Source of the DNA: an uncultured Lachnospiraceae bacterium
GTDB lineage: Bacteria; Bacillota; Clostridia; Lachnospirales; Lachnospiraceae
NCBI GenBank assembly: GCA_947172705.1
Contig: CAMWCA010000005.1
Location: forward strand, 22,952-86,951
DNA length: 64,000 nucleotides
Reading direction: 5' to 3'
The position numbers were made by a program, and so were the translations under genes. The notes under the pieces are model-generated. The model was given only the letters and a program-made list of their open reading frames with translations, was not told the DNA's origin and did not search any database. Positions 17,699 to 26,502 of this stretch are shown here, piece by piece (the stretch's first letter is position 1; each line of letters opens with the position of its first letter).

Positions 17699-18594
17699 TT
17701 ATTATACAAGTGGCAGGGGGGCTGGGAAACCAGCTCCAGCAATATGCGCTGTACAGAAAATTTGTAAGTATGGGAAAAGAGGCAAGGCTGGATCTTTCCT
17801 GGTTTGCCCCTGAAAATCAAAGCAAGGAACGTTTTGCCCAAAGAGAGCTGGAGCTTGCCTGGTTTGACCGTCTGGTTTACGAGGAATGCACGCCGGAGGA
17901 AAAGGTAAGGCTGATCGGTTCGGAGGGGATTTGGGGTAAACTGAGAAGAAAGCTTCTGCCCGGTTCCGTTCGGTGGTTTAGGGAAAGCAGGATGTACCAT
18001 CCGGAGCTTCTGGAACTGGAGGACGCCTATGTCAGCGGATATTTTGCCTGTGAAAAATACTATGGGGATATTCTTTACAGCCTGCGGGAGAAAATACAAT
18101 TTCCGGAAAGCGGTAATCCGGAGAACCAAAGGCTGGCGGAGGAAATGAAAGGGCGGGAATCTGTCAGTCTCCATATTAGGCGGGGTGACTATCTGAATCC
18201 GGAGAATGCCGCTGTGTTTGGAAATATTTGTACCGAGGCATACTACCGGAGAGCCATTGAACTGATAAAAGAGCTTTGCGGAGAGCCGCATTTCTATATC
18301 TTTTCAGATGATGCAGACTATGCCCGGAGAAGCTTTCAGGGAGAAGCGTATACCGTTGTGGACATCAACCACGGGAAGGACAGCTTTTACGATATGCAGC
18401 TGATGAGTCGGTGCAGACACAATATCTGCGCCAATTCTACTTTTAGCTTTTGGGGGGCGCGGCTGAATGAGAACGAAAACAAGATCATGGTGCGCCCTAC
18501 CATTCATAAGAACAGCCAGGTATTTGTGAAGGAAGAGATGGATGAGCTTTGGAGGGGGTGGCGTTTTGTCAGCCCGGAGGGGGAAGTGAAATAA
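17695..18594 (+). CDS. GT11 alpha-1,2-fucosyltransferase-like enzyme
   Basis: 299 residues with GGLGNQLQQYA at the N-terminus, an intact H160-I-R-R-G-D-Y donor motif and NSTFSFWGARL near residue 245. Canonical GT11 expected to transfer fucose from GDP-fucose. It is a more distant paralogue of the pair at 913/1894 and the fourth GT11-type gene in the window. It overlaps the upstream GT2 by 4 bp, so both probably modify the same repeat unit. Confidence 0.9.
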   Translation: MIIIQVAGGLGNQLQQYALYRKFVSMGKEARLDLSWFAPENQSKERFAQRELELAWFDRLVYEECTPEEKVRLIGSEGIWGKLRRKLLPGSVRWFRESRMYHPELLELEDAYVSGYFACEKYYGDILYSLREKIQFPESGNPENQRLAEEMKGRESVSLHIRRGDYLNPENAAVFGNICTEAYYRRAIELIKELCGEPHFYIFSDDADYARRSFQGEAYTVVDINHGKDSFYDMQLMSRCRHNICANSTFSFWGARLNENENKIMVRPTIHKNSQVFVKEEMDELWRGWRFVSPEGEVK

Positions 18595-18602
18595 GGGTGA
18601 AC

Positions 18603-19796
18603 ATGAAAGTGAATGGAACATGGAAAGAAAAAACAGCGGTTTATCTTTTTTTTACCGGAGTAGTCCTGGAAACGCTGTTGGTGCTGGTGGACAAAAGCGC
18701 ATATACAAATCCCCTGGAGGGTCAGATCTTTCGGATTACATTTCTGCTTTTTTTTGCAAAGGTATGCCTGACCAGGTATTCAGTCAGAGAATATGCTGTT
18801 ATGGTGTTTTTTTTGGCAATAGGCACGATATCGTATTTTGTTACCGGAAGGAATGAGATAGTCAGAGTGGTGATGTTTATAGCGGCCGGGAAGGATATAA
18901 ATATGACGAAATGCCTGAAAATGGTATTTTGGATGACGCTTGCAGGCTGCCTTGGATTGATTCTGCTGTCATTATTCGGCATATTGGGAACCGTTTTCCT
19001 GACCTGCGATTACGGAAGAGGCAGCGTGGAGACAAGATACGTGCTGGGAATGGGACATCCCAATGCGCTGCAGTGCATGGTATGCGTTTTAACCATGCTG
19101 GGGCTCTATTTGTATCATGAAAAATGGAAATGGTATTATTATGCTCTGCTGTTTTTGACAAACGGATTTTTTTTCCTGCTGACAGATTCCAAGACAGGAT
19201 TTTTGGTTTCCGTTTGTACGATTATCTTGTTTTTTCTTGCTTCCAGAATGCAGAGAAGAAAAGTAACGGCAATTTTTTCCGCAGGAAATATAGGGATTTT
19301 TGTGGGGAGCGTTCTTATTTCTGTTTTATCGGCAAAGGATGCCATATGTCTTTTCCGCCATTTTACAGAAGGAGCGTATAATACGAAAATCAAATTTTAT
19401 ATTTTTCTCAATCAGATTTTAACAGGACGCATCCATGCGCTGGTAGAAACCAGTAATAATGAAGGAACCATGGAAACCTGGCATTTGTTTTCAAGCCCGG
19501 AAAGCCAGTATTATTTTGACATGGGATGGGTAAGGCTTTTTTATTGGTATGGTGTTATTCCGGCAATTCTCGGAATTTTCATAATGGGGGGCTTGATGGT
19601 TTACTTTGCCAGGGAACGAAAGCTGAAAGAATTAGTGCTTTTTTCCATGATTGCTCTTTACACAGTGATAGAAGCGCATTTTATTTCGGTGTACATTGGG
19701 CGGAATTATTTACTTTTTGTGGTGGCAATGTATTGGTGGAGGATTCTGGAAAATCCAAAAGAAGATCCGGAGAGCATGAAAAGAAGATCTGGTTGA
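18603..19796 (+). CDS. Wzy-like polysaccharide polymerase (membrane protein)
   Basis: About 397 residues with ten or more hydrophobic segments, a large charged loop between the later helices (about residues 255-310) and GMGHPNALQC near residue 155. This matches the O-antigen polymerase/Wzy layout, where conserved residues are few. It would join repeat units on the outer face of the membrane. Starts further upstream would lie inside the GT11 gene; I prefer ATG 18603, with GTG 18597 as an alternative. Next to Wzx-pathway genes and followed by a second Wzy-like gene. Confidence 0.75.
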   Translation: MKVNGTWKEKTAVYLFFTGVVLETLLVLVDKSAYTNPLEGQIFRITFLLFFAKVCLTRYSVREYAVMVFFLAIGTISYFVTGRNEIVRVVMFIAAGKDINMTKCLKMVFWMTLAGCLGLILLSLFGILGTVFLTCDYGRGSVETRYVLGMGHPNALQCMVCVLTMLGLYLYHEKWKWYYYALLFLTNGFFFLLTDSKTGFLVSVCTIILFFLASRMQRRKVTAIFSAGNIGIFVGSVLISVLSAKDAICLFRHFTEGAYNTKIKFYIFLNQILTGRIHALVETSNNEGTMETWHLFSSPESQYYFDMGWVRLFYWYGVIPAILGIFIMGGLMVYFARERKLKELVLFSMIALYTVIEAHFISVYIGRNYLLFVVAMYWWRILENPKEDPESMKRRSG

Positions 19797-19821
19797 CTTT
19801 CATTTTGTATTGCTCTAGAAT
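19793..19821 (+). promoter_or_regulatory. Sigma-70-type promoter before the second Wzy-like gene
   Basis: TTGACT (19793-19798), exactly 17 bp, then TAGAAT (19816-19821). Both boxes match consensus at 5 of 6 positions. It overlaps the stop codon of the upstream gene and lies in the 78-bp gap before the GTG at 19875. It would start a new unit running into the FdtB/FdtA genes. Confidence 0.65.
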
Positions 19822-19874
19822 AAAATGAATGAAATTTGCATGACGAAGGCTTGAGAATCAGCGGGAGAAACAGG

Positions 19875-21347
19875 GTGGAAGTAAAAGACAGAAAAGAAAT
19901 AAGCGTAGCGGAGATAGTATATTTGCTGTATTTTACAGTCATGTTTGGGGCAAGGGCGATCGGGCTGTTTGAAGGGATGCTCGTTTATAATATTTCTCTT
20001 GTGATTGGAATGGTATTGTTTGCAGGGAAGGTTCTGTTGACAGAGCATACGGTGCTGGAATACCTTGTTGCGGGATTCTTGCTGCTGATCAGCGTGATTG
20101 TTTACTACAATACGGGCGAAAAAGGGCTGCTGCTTTATTTTACCATGATGCTGGGAATGAAATGTATTCCGGTGAGAAGGGTTTTTAAGCTGGGAACGGC
20201 GCTTCTTTCCGTATCCTTTACAACGCTGGTTTTCCTGTCTGTGACGGGGTTGCGGCAAGACATTATCTACGTTCACGATCGAGCCGGATTTGGCAGAATT
20301 ATCCGACATTCACTTGGATATCCTTATCCCAATACGCTTTTTACGACCTATATAGTGCTGATGGTCCTCATATTTTATATGCTGGGAAAGCAGAGTAGAA
20401 AAAATTTACTGCTTACAACACTTTTTCTGTTTCTTGGTTCTGTTTATATTTACTTGTACTCCTGCTCCAATACAGGGTTGATCGTATCGATTTTTTATCT
20501 GTTGGTGAATCTTTATTTGCAGCTTCGACATAAATTGTGTAAATTGGAAAAAGCATGCTTCTGGCTGATTTATCCTTGCTGTATGATCTTTTCTATTATA
20601 GGACCTCTTGTTACAAAGGGAGACCTGTTTCAGTTGTTGGATAAAGTGCTGCATAATCGCTGGGCGTATTCCCTTTATTATCTTACCCATGAGCCTGTAA
20701 CCTTGCTGGGGGTCAGGTTTCAGGAGGCGCCAAATACCAATTATATGATAGACAGTTCTTTTCTATACTCATTCCTGCAGCTGGGCGTGATCCCATGTAT
20801 GCTTCTGACCGGATTGTTTGTAATGATGATCGTTGACTACGTGAAGCGTGGAAGGAAAAAGGAAATGGCTATGATTGCAGCATTCTGCGTGCTCGGTTTG
20901 TCGGATCCTTTTCTGTTTAATTTATCCTATAAAAATCTGATGTTTCTTTTAGTGGGCGAATATGTTTACAGAAAACTTCAGGCATTGGAAAAGAAAGAGC
21001 TTAGATTTTTAAACCGTAAAATCCTGTTGCTGCCGGTTGGAGACAAGAAAATTATTTATAATTCTGATCTGTATGTCAAATGGAGGGAAGGTTGGAAGTC
21101 TTTTGGACTTACGGTATCCCGGCACAGCGGCATGTTGACAGTGATTTATGGAATAGCTGCCGGAGGGCTCTTTGGCGTGTTATATGGAACTACCCATGGC
21201 GGTTCTATTGTGGGAAGGATAGACGAGGTTGAGGAGTGGGAATATTTTAGAAGGATTCTCAGCTACGGCGTGTTTGCGGGGGCAATCATTGCTGTTGCAG
21301 CCGTGTTGATATTCCGGAAAAGCGATAAAAAGAAAAAGACCGCATAG
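19875..21347 (+). CDS. Second Wzy-like polymerase / multi-pass membrane protein
   Basis: About 490 residues. The first 360 contain around ten transmembrane segments in an O-antigen-polymerase arrangement, with GYPYPNTLFTTY near residue 145 parallel to GMGHPNALQC in the previous protein. The last 110 residues add a charged stretch and two further transmembrane segments separated by a short polar loop ending in a lysine-rich tail. That is not typical of Wzy and might be a length-control-like appendage. Start: GTG 19875, with GGGAG 7-12 bp upstream. Confidence 0.72.
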   Translation: MEVKDRKEISVAEIVYLLYFTVMFGARAIGLFEGMLVYNISLVIGMVLFAGKVLLTEHTVLEYLVAGFLLLISVIVYYNTGEKGLLLYFTMMLGMKCIPVRRVFKLGTALLSVSFTTLVFLSVTGLRQDIIYVHDRAGFGRIIRHSLGYPYPNTLFTTYIVLMVLIFYMLGKQSRKNLLLTTLFLFLGSVYIYLYSCSNTGLIVSIFYLLVNLYLQLRHKLCKLEKACFWLIYPCCMIFSIIGPLVTKGDLFQLLDKVLHNRWAYSLYYLTHEPVTLLGVRFQEAPNTNYMIDSSFLYSFLQLGVIPCMLLTGLFVMMIVDYVKRGRKKEMAMIAAFCVLGLSDPFLFNLSYKNLMFLLVGEYVYRKLQALEKKELRFLNRKILLLPVGDKKIIYNSDLYVKWREGWKSFGLTVSRHSGMLTVIYGIAAGGLFGVLYGTTHGGSIVGRIDEVEEWEYFRRILSYGVFAGAIIAVAAVLIFRKSDKKKKTA

Positions 21348-21358
21348 GGAGGCGCTTT

Positions 21359-22453
21359 ATGAAAATCATGCCGAATCGAATGGATCGGGGATTCTACAAA
21401 TACCAGGAGGAATTTGAGCAGAAAGCATTGGAAGTGCTGCGTTCGGGGTGGTATGTGCTGGGAAAAGAGGTTACGGGCTTTGAGGAGGAGTTTGCCGCCT
21501 ATACCGGCGCAAAATATTGTGTTGGTCTTGCCAGCGGTTTGGACGCTTTATGGATCGCTTTTCGTTTGCTTAACATTGGAGAGGGCGATGAGGTTATTGT
21601 GCAGGCAAATACATATATTGCCAGCGTGATGGGGATTACCATAAATGGCGCTACTCCTGTTTTTGTGGAGCCGGATATGTATTTTGAAATGGATCCGGAC
21701 AGGATAGAAGAAAAGATCACGGAAAAAACGAAAGCAATTCTTGTAACCCATCTGTATGGAATGGCAACCCAAATGGAGCATATTGTGGAGCTGTGCAGGA
21801 AATATCGTCTGAAATTAGTAGAGGACTGTGCACAGTCTCACGGGGCGCGTTTTGACGGAAGAATGACAGGAACCTTTGGAGATGTGGGATGTTTTTCTTT
21901 TTATCCGTCTAAAAATCTGGGTGCTTTTGGGGATGCGGGAGCAGTGACGGTTAACGATGAAGAGCTTGCGAAAAAGTTTAAGGCTTTCAGAAACTATGGC
22001 AGTGAAAAACGGTATTATAATATGGTAGTGGGGGCGAATTCCAGATTGGACGAGCTGCAGGCGGGGATGCTCAGGGTTCGTTTAAAGCATTTAGAGGAGC
22101 TGAATGAGGAAAAAACCCATATTGCTCGAAGGTATACGAAAGAACTAAAGAATTCCAGGATAAAGTTGCCGGAAACAGCGCCTGGTTGTACTTGCGTATG
22201 GCATCAGTATGTGATCCGTTGTGAAGAAAGAGATCGATTGATGCAATATTTGGAGGAAAAGGAGATCGGGACGATTATTCATTATCCCATACCTCCGCAT
22301 TTATCGGAAGCATATCAATATTTGGGCTGCCAAAAAGGAGATTTGCCAATTACGGAACACCTGGCGGAAACGGTGCTGTCCATTCCCATGTATAATGGAA
22401 TGACAAGAGAAGAGCAGGACTATGTGATAGAAACGATCAATGAATTTAAATAG
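21359..22453 (+). CDS. FdtB/QdtB-like dTDP-3-amino-3,6-dideoxyhexose aminotransferase (DegT/DnrJ/EryC1)
   Basis: A 364-residue PLP-dependent sugar aminotransferase. VGLASGLDAL lies near residue 58, HLYGMATQME near 128, EDCAQSHGA near 156 and the PLP lysine K185 in SFYPSKNLGAFGD. With the FdtA-like isomerase directly downstream (11 bp) this strongly suggests amination of a dTDP-3-oxo-6-deoxyhexose to make Fucp3N or Quip3N. RmlA/RmlB, which supply the precursor, and an N-acetyltransferase of the FdtC type are not adjacent. Confidence 0.88.
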   Translation: MKIMPNRMDRGFYKYQEEFEQKALEVLRSGWYVLGKEVTGFEEEFAAYTGAKYCVGLASGLDALWIAFRLLNIGEGDEVIVQANTYIASVMGITINGATPVFVEPDMYFEMDPDRIEEKITEKTKAILVTHLYGMATQMEHIVELCRKYRLKLVEDCAQSHGARFDGRMTGTFGDVGCFSFYPSKNLGAFGDAGAVTVNDEELAKKFKAFRNYGSEKRYYNMVVGANSRLDELQAGMLRVRLKHLEELNEEKTHIARRYTKELKNSRIKLPETAPGCTCVWHQYVIRCEERDRLMQYLEEKEIGTIIHYPIPPHLSEAYQYLGCQKGDLPITEHLAETVLSIPMYNGMTREEQDYVIETINEFK

Positions 22454-22464
22454 GGGGACGGCAT

Positions 22465-22875
22465 ATGAGTTTACAGGAAAAATGCCCAATACTGCATTTT
22501 GCGGATTTAGGGGATGAGAGAGGGAAATTAGTTGTTATAGAAGGCGGACAGGCGATTCCCTTTCAGATACAGCGGGTTTTTTATATCTATGAATCTGACG
22601 CATCGGTGATAAGGGGACAACACGCAAACAGAAAATCAGAATTTGTTTTAATCAATGTGGCAGGTCAGAGCAAGGTTCGCCTTACCGATGGGGCAGAGGA
22701 ATGCATTGTTGAATTGAACCGTCCAATGACCGGGGTCTACATCCCCCAAATGGTCTGGAAGGATATGTACGATTTTTCAGAAGATGCGATACTTCTGGTA
22801 CTGGCAAGCACTCACTATGATGAAAAGGAATATATCAGAGATTATGAAGAATACTTAAAAGAGGTAAAAGGATAG
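22465..22875 (+). CDS. FdtA/QdtA-like dTDP-4-oxo-6-deoxyglucose 3,4-ketoisomerase
   Basis: A 136-residue single-cupin protein of the WxcM/FdtA family. It has GDERGKLVVIEG at the N-terminus, VFYIYESDASVIRGQHANRK with the active-site histidine (one of the usual histidine pair is Asn here), then GVYIPQMVWKDMYDFS. It shifts the keto group from C4 to C3 before the FdtB-type amination. Whether the product is galacto (Fdt) or gluco (Qdt) configured depends on a few active-site residues I cannot assign with certainty. Confidence 0.88.
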   Translation: MSLQEKCPILHFADLGDERGKLVVIEGGQAIPFQIQRVFYIYESDASVIRGQHANRKSEFVLINVAGQSKVRLTDGAEECIVELNRPMTGVYIPQMVWKDMYDFSEDAILLVLASTHYDEKEYIRDYEEYLKEVKG

Positions 22876-23877
22876 ATGATGGTATTTTGTACGCTGTTCG
22901 ACAGCTATTACCTGGACAAGGGAGTAACGCTTTATCGATCCCTGGAAGAGTGCACGCAGGATTTTAAATTATATATATTCTGCTTTGACGACAGATCTTA
23001 TGAGGTTTTACAGAAGCTTCAGTTGGAACATGCAACGCTTGTCCATCATTCGGCAATAGAAGATGAAGAATTGCTGAAACGGAAGAAGGAACGTTCCAAA
23101 GCGGAATATTGTTGGACATGCACGCCGGTGATCATTGAATATGTACTGAAGCATTATCAGGAGCCGAATTGCACTTATATTGATTCCGATCTTTATTTTT
23201 TTGGCAGCCCTCAGGTTTTGTTCGATGAAATAAAGGAAGCCGGGGCTAATATTGTGATTACGGAACATCGCTTTAGGGATAATTGGAATGGGAAAAGACT
23301 ATGCCGAAGAAGCGGCAGGTATTGCGTGGAGTTTAATTATTTTGACCAGTCGGAGCATGCCAGGGAAGCGCTTACTTGGTGGAAAGACAGATGCCTGGAG
23401 TGGTGCTATCATTTATATGAACCTGAGAGGATGGGAGACCAGAAATATCTGGAAAAATTTCCGATGCTTTTTCAGGGGGTTCATGAGCTCAAACATTTAG
23501 GAGGCGGAACTGCACCGTGGAATCTGGGGCAGTACCGGCTGAAGGCAGTGGAAGCAGGACAGCCCATTTTGGTTGAGCAAAAGACCGGAAAAGAATTCCC
23601 CTTGATCTTTTATCATTTTCAGAATATTCGATATCTGAGTGAAGATAGGGTAAATATCAGTTCGGGTACCAGATTTCGCAATATAAAGGATGCGATCTAT
23701 AAACCGTACCTTGCCAGAATAGAGCAGACCCGCAGACTGTTGAAGGAATATGGGATTACATTCAGTGTAAAGAAGATCTATTCCAGTAATAAGCTGATTG
23801 CTTTTCTGCAGGGAAATATTTTGCGTTTCAAGGTAAAGAGTATTACCGATTTGTATAACCTGAAACAGTTCCGGTAG
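22876..23877 (+). CDS. GT8-like glycosyltransferase
   Basis: 333 residues. It begins FCTLFDSYYLDKGVTLYRSL, a common opening of GT-A transferases that act on short acceptors. YIDSDLYFFGSP near residue 100 supplies a DxD metal motif, and GGGTAPWNLGQY near 210 is a likely acceptor loop. Directly abutting the FdtA stop, it is a good candidate to transfer the amino-dideoxyhexose made by the two upstream enzymes. Two adjacent ATG codons (22876, 22879) are possible starts. Confidence 0.75.
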   Translation: MMVFCTLFDSYYLDKGVTLYRSLEECTQDFKLYIFCFDDRSYEVLQKLQLEHATLVHHSAIEDEELLKRKKERSKAEYCWTCTPVIIEYVLKHYQEPNCTYIDSDLYFFGSPQVLFDEIKEAGANIVITEHRFRDNWNGKRLCRRSGRYCVEFNYFDQSEHAREALTWWKDRCLEWCYHLYEPERMGDQKYLEKFPMLFQGVHELKHLGGGTAPWNLGQYRLKAVEAGQPILVEQKTGKEFPLIFYHFQNIRYLSEDRVNISSGTRFRNIKDAIYKPYLARIEQTRRLLKEYGITFSVKKIYSSNKLIAFLQGNILRFKVKSITDLYNLKQFR

Positions 23878-23925
23878 GAATGGAGGCTGCCTGTAAAATC
23901 CGGAAGAAAGCGGGAGGGCTTGTTT

Positions 23926-25530
23926 GTGAGCGTAATGTTTTTCGGCAATTTGCTGATATTTGCAATCGGCGGGTATTTTCTAAAAAAGCGAGAAATTAAT
24001 TTCGGGAAAATGAAATGGTGCATTGCTTTTGTCTGGATCGGGCTGACAATGTTTTTGTATATGAGTATAACCGGAATCCTGGACAGTGGATATCACCTGA
24101 TTGATGATCACGAAATTTATGAAATAAAAGCTGATTTTCTCCAAATTGGATTTTGGGGAACGATGATAAAATGGTTGAAGGCTGACCTGAATATAAGATT
24201 TCGGTTCACCTATTTCCTTTTCAGAATAGTGGAATGTTATTTCCTGAGCGATTGTTTTACGCTATGGCATATTACGCAAAGCATTATATCGGTTTTGGGT
24301 GTATTTGCCGCTTACTTTTTTGCCAGAAGAATGCAGACACCGCCATGGCTGTCTTATCTTTTTTCCATGGCGATTTTTCTGGGAGGCGGTCAATCGGCAG
24401 TTTTATGGCGTTTAGGACCCCAGGAGGGGCTGGGAGTATTGCTGCTGATGTTGACCCTGATCAGCTTAACGTATTATGCAGAGCATAAAAAAAATTTTAT
24501 TGTGACGGTAATCCTGACATTTTTTCTGGCAGGCATTAAGGAATCTTTTTTGCTTTTACTGCCGTTGCTGCCTTTTTTGTTACTGGTAATTGAAATGAAG
24601 CACGAAGGAGAATTTAATTTGTCCGGATGCCGGGATAAAATAAGGGATAAATGGCTATACTGGGCGGCAGTATACGCTATATTTGCTGTTGATATGGGCA
24701 TTGTGATATTCCGAGTGGGGACGAATAAAATCGGGTATGCGGGGATCGACAGCACATATGGGTTAAAGGAATATCTTAAAGTGATATTTGAGATCTGCAT
24801 AGGCAGCTTCAGGGCATATGTTCTGGTCAGCGGGGTCGGTATAGTTCTTTTGCTTATACTCTTAGTGGGTTTAAAAAGGGAAATATCCCTCAAAAAGTTA
24901 TATCCGGAAGTTTTAGCATCTATTTTGATATTTGGATATATTTTGGCAAGCCAATTTGTTTTATACGCAAAAAGCGGAATGTATGAAAGATATTTGATTC
25001 CCGCTACAGTAGGCTTTTCCATGTTCTGGATTATAGATATGAACAATATTGTGAAAAAGCTTCCGATTCCGATCTTTTGTCATTATATTTTTATGGTTTT
25101 TCTCGCTCTTGTGCTGACCCTGGGGTACAAGGATGATGAGAGCGCATGTCAATATGCACAGGATGGTAAAAATACAACGGAAATGATGGGTAAAATTGCA
25201 GAGTATGGAGATATGAAACCGGATATTATTGTTTCATTGGGATATGAAATGGATTTTTCCGCCTCTGTTTATCTGCAGGAGAAATATGGGATCAAAACGG
25301 TATATAATGTAAACTATTCCGGAAGCGATGACGGCATTGCACATGACGGATGGAAAAAAAGCCTGGAAGAAAAAGACGGAATAGAACTTGACAAAGGGCA
25401 TATATACATGGGTTATGGGGAAAAGCTGGAAAAAGACATGGAGGATTATGGCTTGAGCATGGAAGATTTTTCGGCTTATGAGTATGGAAAATATGCATTG
25501 TATGTCAGTAACACCTTCGACGGCAGATAA
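23926..25530 (+). CDS. GtrC/GT-C-like multi-pass membrane protein
   Basis: About 534 residues with ten or more transmembrane segments. After the first helix comes a loop with DDHEIYEIKADF near residue 60, the kind of acidic first loop that holds the catalytic aspartate of GT-C enzymes. The last 120 residues form a soluble extracytoplasmic domain. Followed 15 bp later by a GtrB-like GT2, so the pair probably makes and uses a polyprenyl-phosphate sugar to decorate the polymer outside the cell. GTG 23926 is chosen because GGGAGG sits 8 bp upstream. Confidence 0.72.
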   Translation: MSVMFFGNLLIFAIGGYFLKKREINFGKMKWCIAFVWIGLTMFLYMSITGILDSGYHLIDDHEIYEIKADFLQIGFWGTMIKWLKADLNIRFRFTYFLFRIVECYFLSDCFTLWHITQSIISVLGVFAAYFFARRMQTPPWLSYLFSMAIFLGGGQSAVLWRLGPQEGLGVLLLMLTLISLTYYAEHKKNFIVTVILTFFLAGIKESFLLLLPLLPFLLLVIEMKHEGEFNLSGCRDKIRDKWLYWAAVYAIFAVDMGIVIFRVGTNKIGYAGIDSTYGLKEYLKVIFEICIGSFRAYVLVSGVGIVLLLILLVGLKREISLKKLYPEVLASILIFGYILASQFVLYAKSGMYERYLIPATVGFSMFWIIDMNNIVKKLPIPIFCHYIFMVFLALVLTLGYKDDESACQYAQDGKNTTEMMGKIAEYGDMKPDIIVSLGYEMDFSASVYLQEKYGIKTVYNVNYSGSDDGIAHDGWKKSLEEKDGIELDKGHIYMGYGEKLEKDMEDYGLSMEDFSAYEYGKYALYVSNTFDGR

Positions 25531-25545
25531 ACAAGGAGAAAAGTA

Positions 25546-26502
25546 ATGTTGACGTTATATCTGGTAGTGCCCTGCTATAATGAGGAAGAAATAATGGAAT
25601 GCTCCGCCCGGACGCTTCTGAATAAAATGAATGAGCTGGTAGAAAACCGGCTGATTTTGGAAGATAGTAAAATTGTATTTGTGAATGACGGAAGTAAAGA
25701 TAAAACCTTTGAGATCTTGTCCTCATTGTGCCGGAACGAGGACAGGTGTGTGCTTATCAGTTTTACAAAAAATTTTGGGCATCAAAATGCCATATTGGCG
25801 GGAATGATGTTTTCCAGGGAGTTTGCGGATGCCGTCATTACCATTGACGCTGACCTGCAGCAGGATATTCACGCCATAGGGGAATTCCTTTCAGCCTATG
25901 AAAAAGGCTGCGATGTTGTGTATGGCGTTCGGAAGGACAGGGATTCGGATGGATTGTTTAAAAAAGCGTCGGCAAATCTGTTTTACGGTTTAATGCGGCT
26001 GCTGGGCTGTGATGTTTTGGCTAACTCGGCGGATTACAGGCTGATGTCCAGAAAAGCGCTGGAAACGCTTTCAGAGTACAGCGAAGCGAACCTGTTTTTA
26101 CGGGGATTGATTCCGCTGATGGGATTTCGGTCAGATATTGTGTATTTTGATGTAAAACCCAGAGAGGGCGGAAAATCAAAATACAGTTTAAAAAAGATGA
26201 TCACCTTAGCAATAGACGGAATTACCTCTCTGAGTATTAAACCCATCAGATTTGTAACTTTTTTGGGTCTGGGGATGTGTTTGTTTGCCGTATTTATGAT
26301 CATATTCAGCATCTATACCTGGGTTCATGAGGGGGCGGTTCCTGGCTATACAACAACTGTGATTTCCACGTGGCTTGTAGGCGGTGCAATTCTGCTTTCG
26401 GAGGGAATTATAGGGGAATATATAGGAAAAATGTATTTTGAAACCAAGAAAAGACCAAGATATATTATTGATTCCGTTATTTATGGTGGAAAGAAAACAT
26501 GA
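25546..26502 (+). CDS. GtrB-like polyprenyl-phosphate glycosyltransferase (GT2)
   Basis: 318 residues: catalytic GT2 domain with YLVVPCYNEEEIM, FVNDGSKDKT, FGHQNAILAGM and TIDADLQQD, followed by two transmembrane segments near residues 235 and 275. This layout is that of bactoprenol glucosyltransferase GtrB. It would load a sugar on undecaprenyl phosphate at the cytoplasmic face. The upstream GT-C-like protein is its likely partner; no GtrA flippase is visible. The last codons overlap the next gene by 4 bp. Confidence 0.9.
   Translation: MLTLYLVVPCYNEEEIMECSARTLLNKMNELVENRLILEDSKIVFVNDGSKDKTFEILSSLCRNEDRCVLISFTKNFGHQNAILAGMMFSREFADAVITIDADLQQDIHAIGEFLSAYEKGCDVVYGVRKDRDSDGLFKKASANLFYGLMRLLGCDVLANSADYRLMSRKALETLSEYSEANLFLRGLIPLMGFRSDIVYFDVKPREGGKSKYSLKKMITLAIDGITSLSIKPIRFVTFLGLGMCLFAVFMIIFSIYTWVHEGAVPGYTTTVISTWLVGGAILLSEGIIGEYIGKMYFETKKRPRYIIDSVIYGGKKT

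Noticed and set aside
17716..17721. G6 run near the start of the GT11 gene at 17695 as a phase-variation tract
   Set aside because: Six bases are within what the Gly-Gly codons of the conserved GGLGNQ motif can give by chance; too short for confident slippage.
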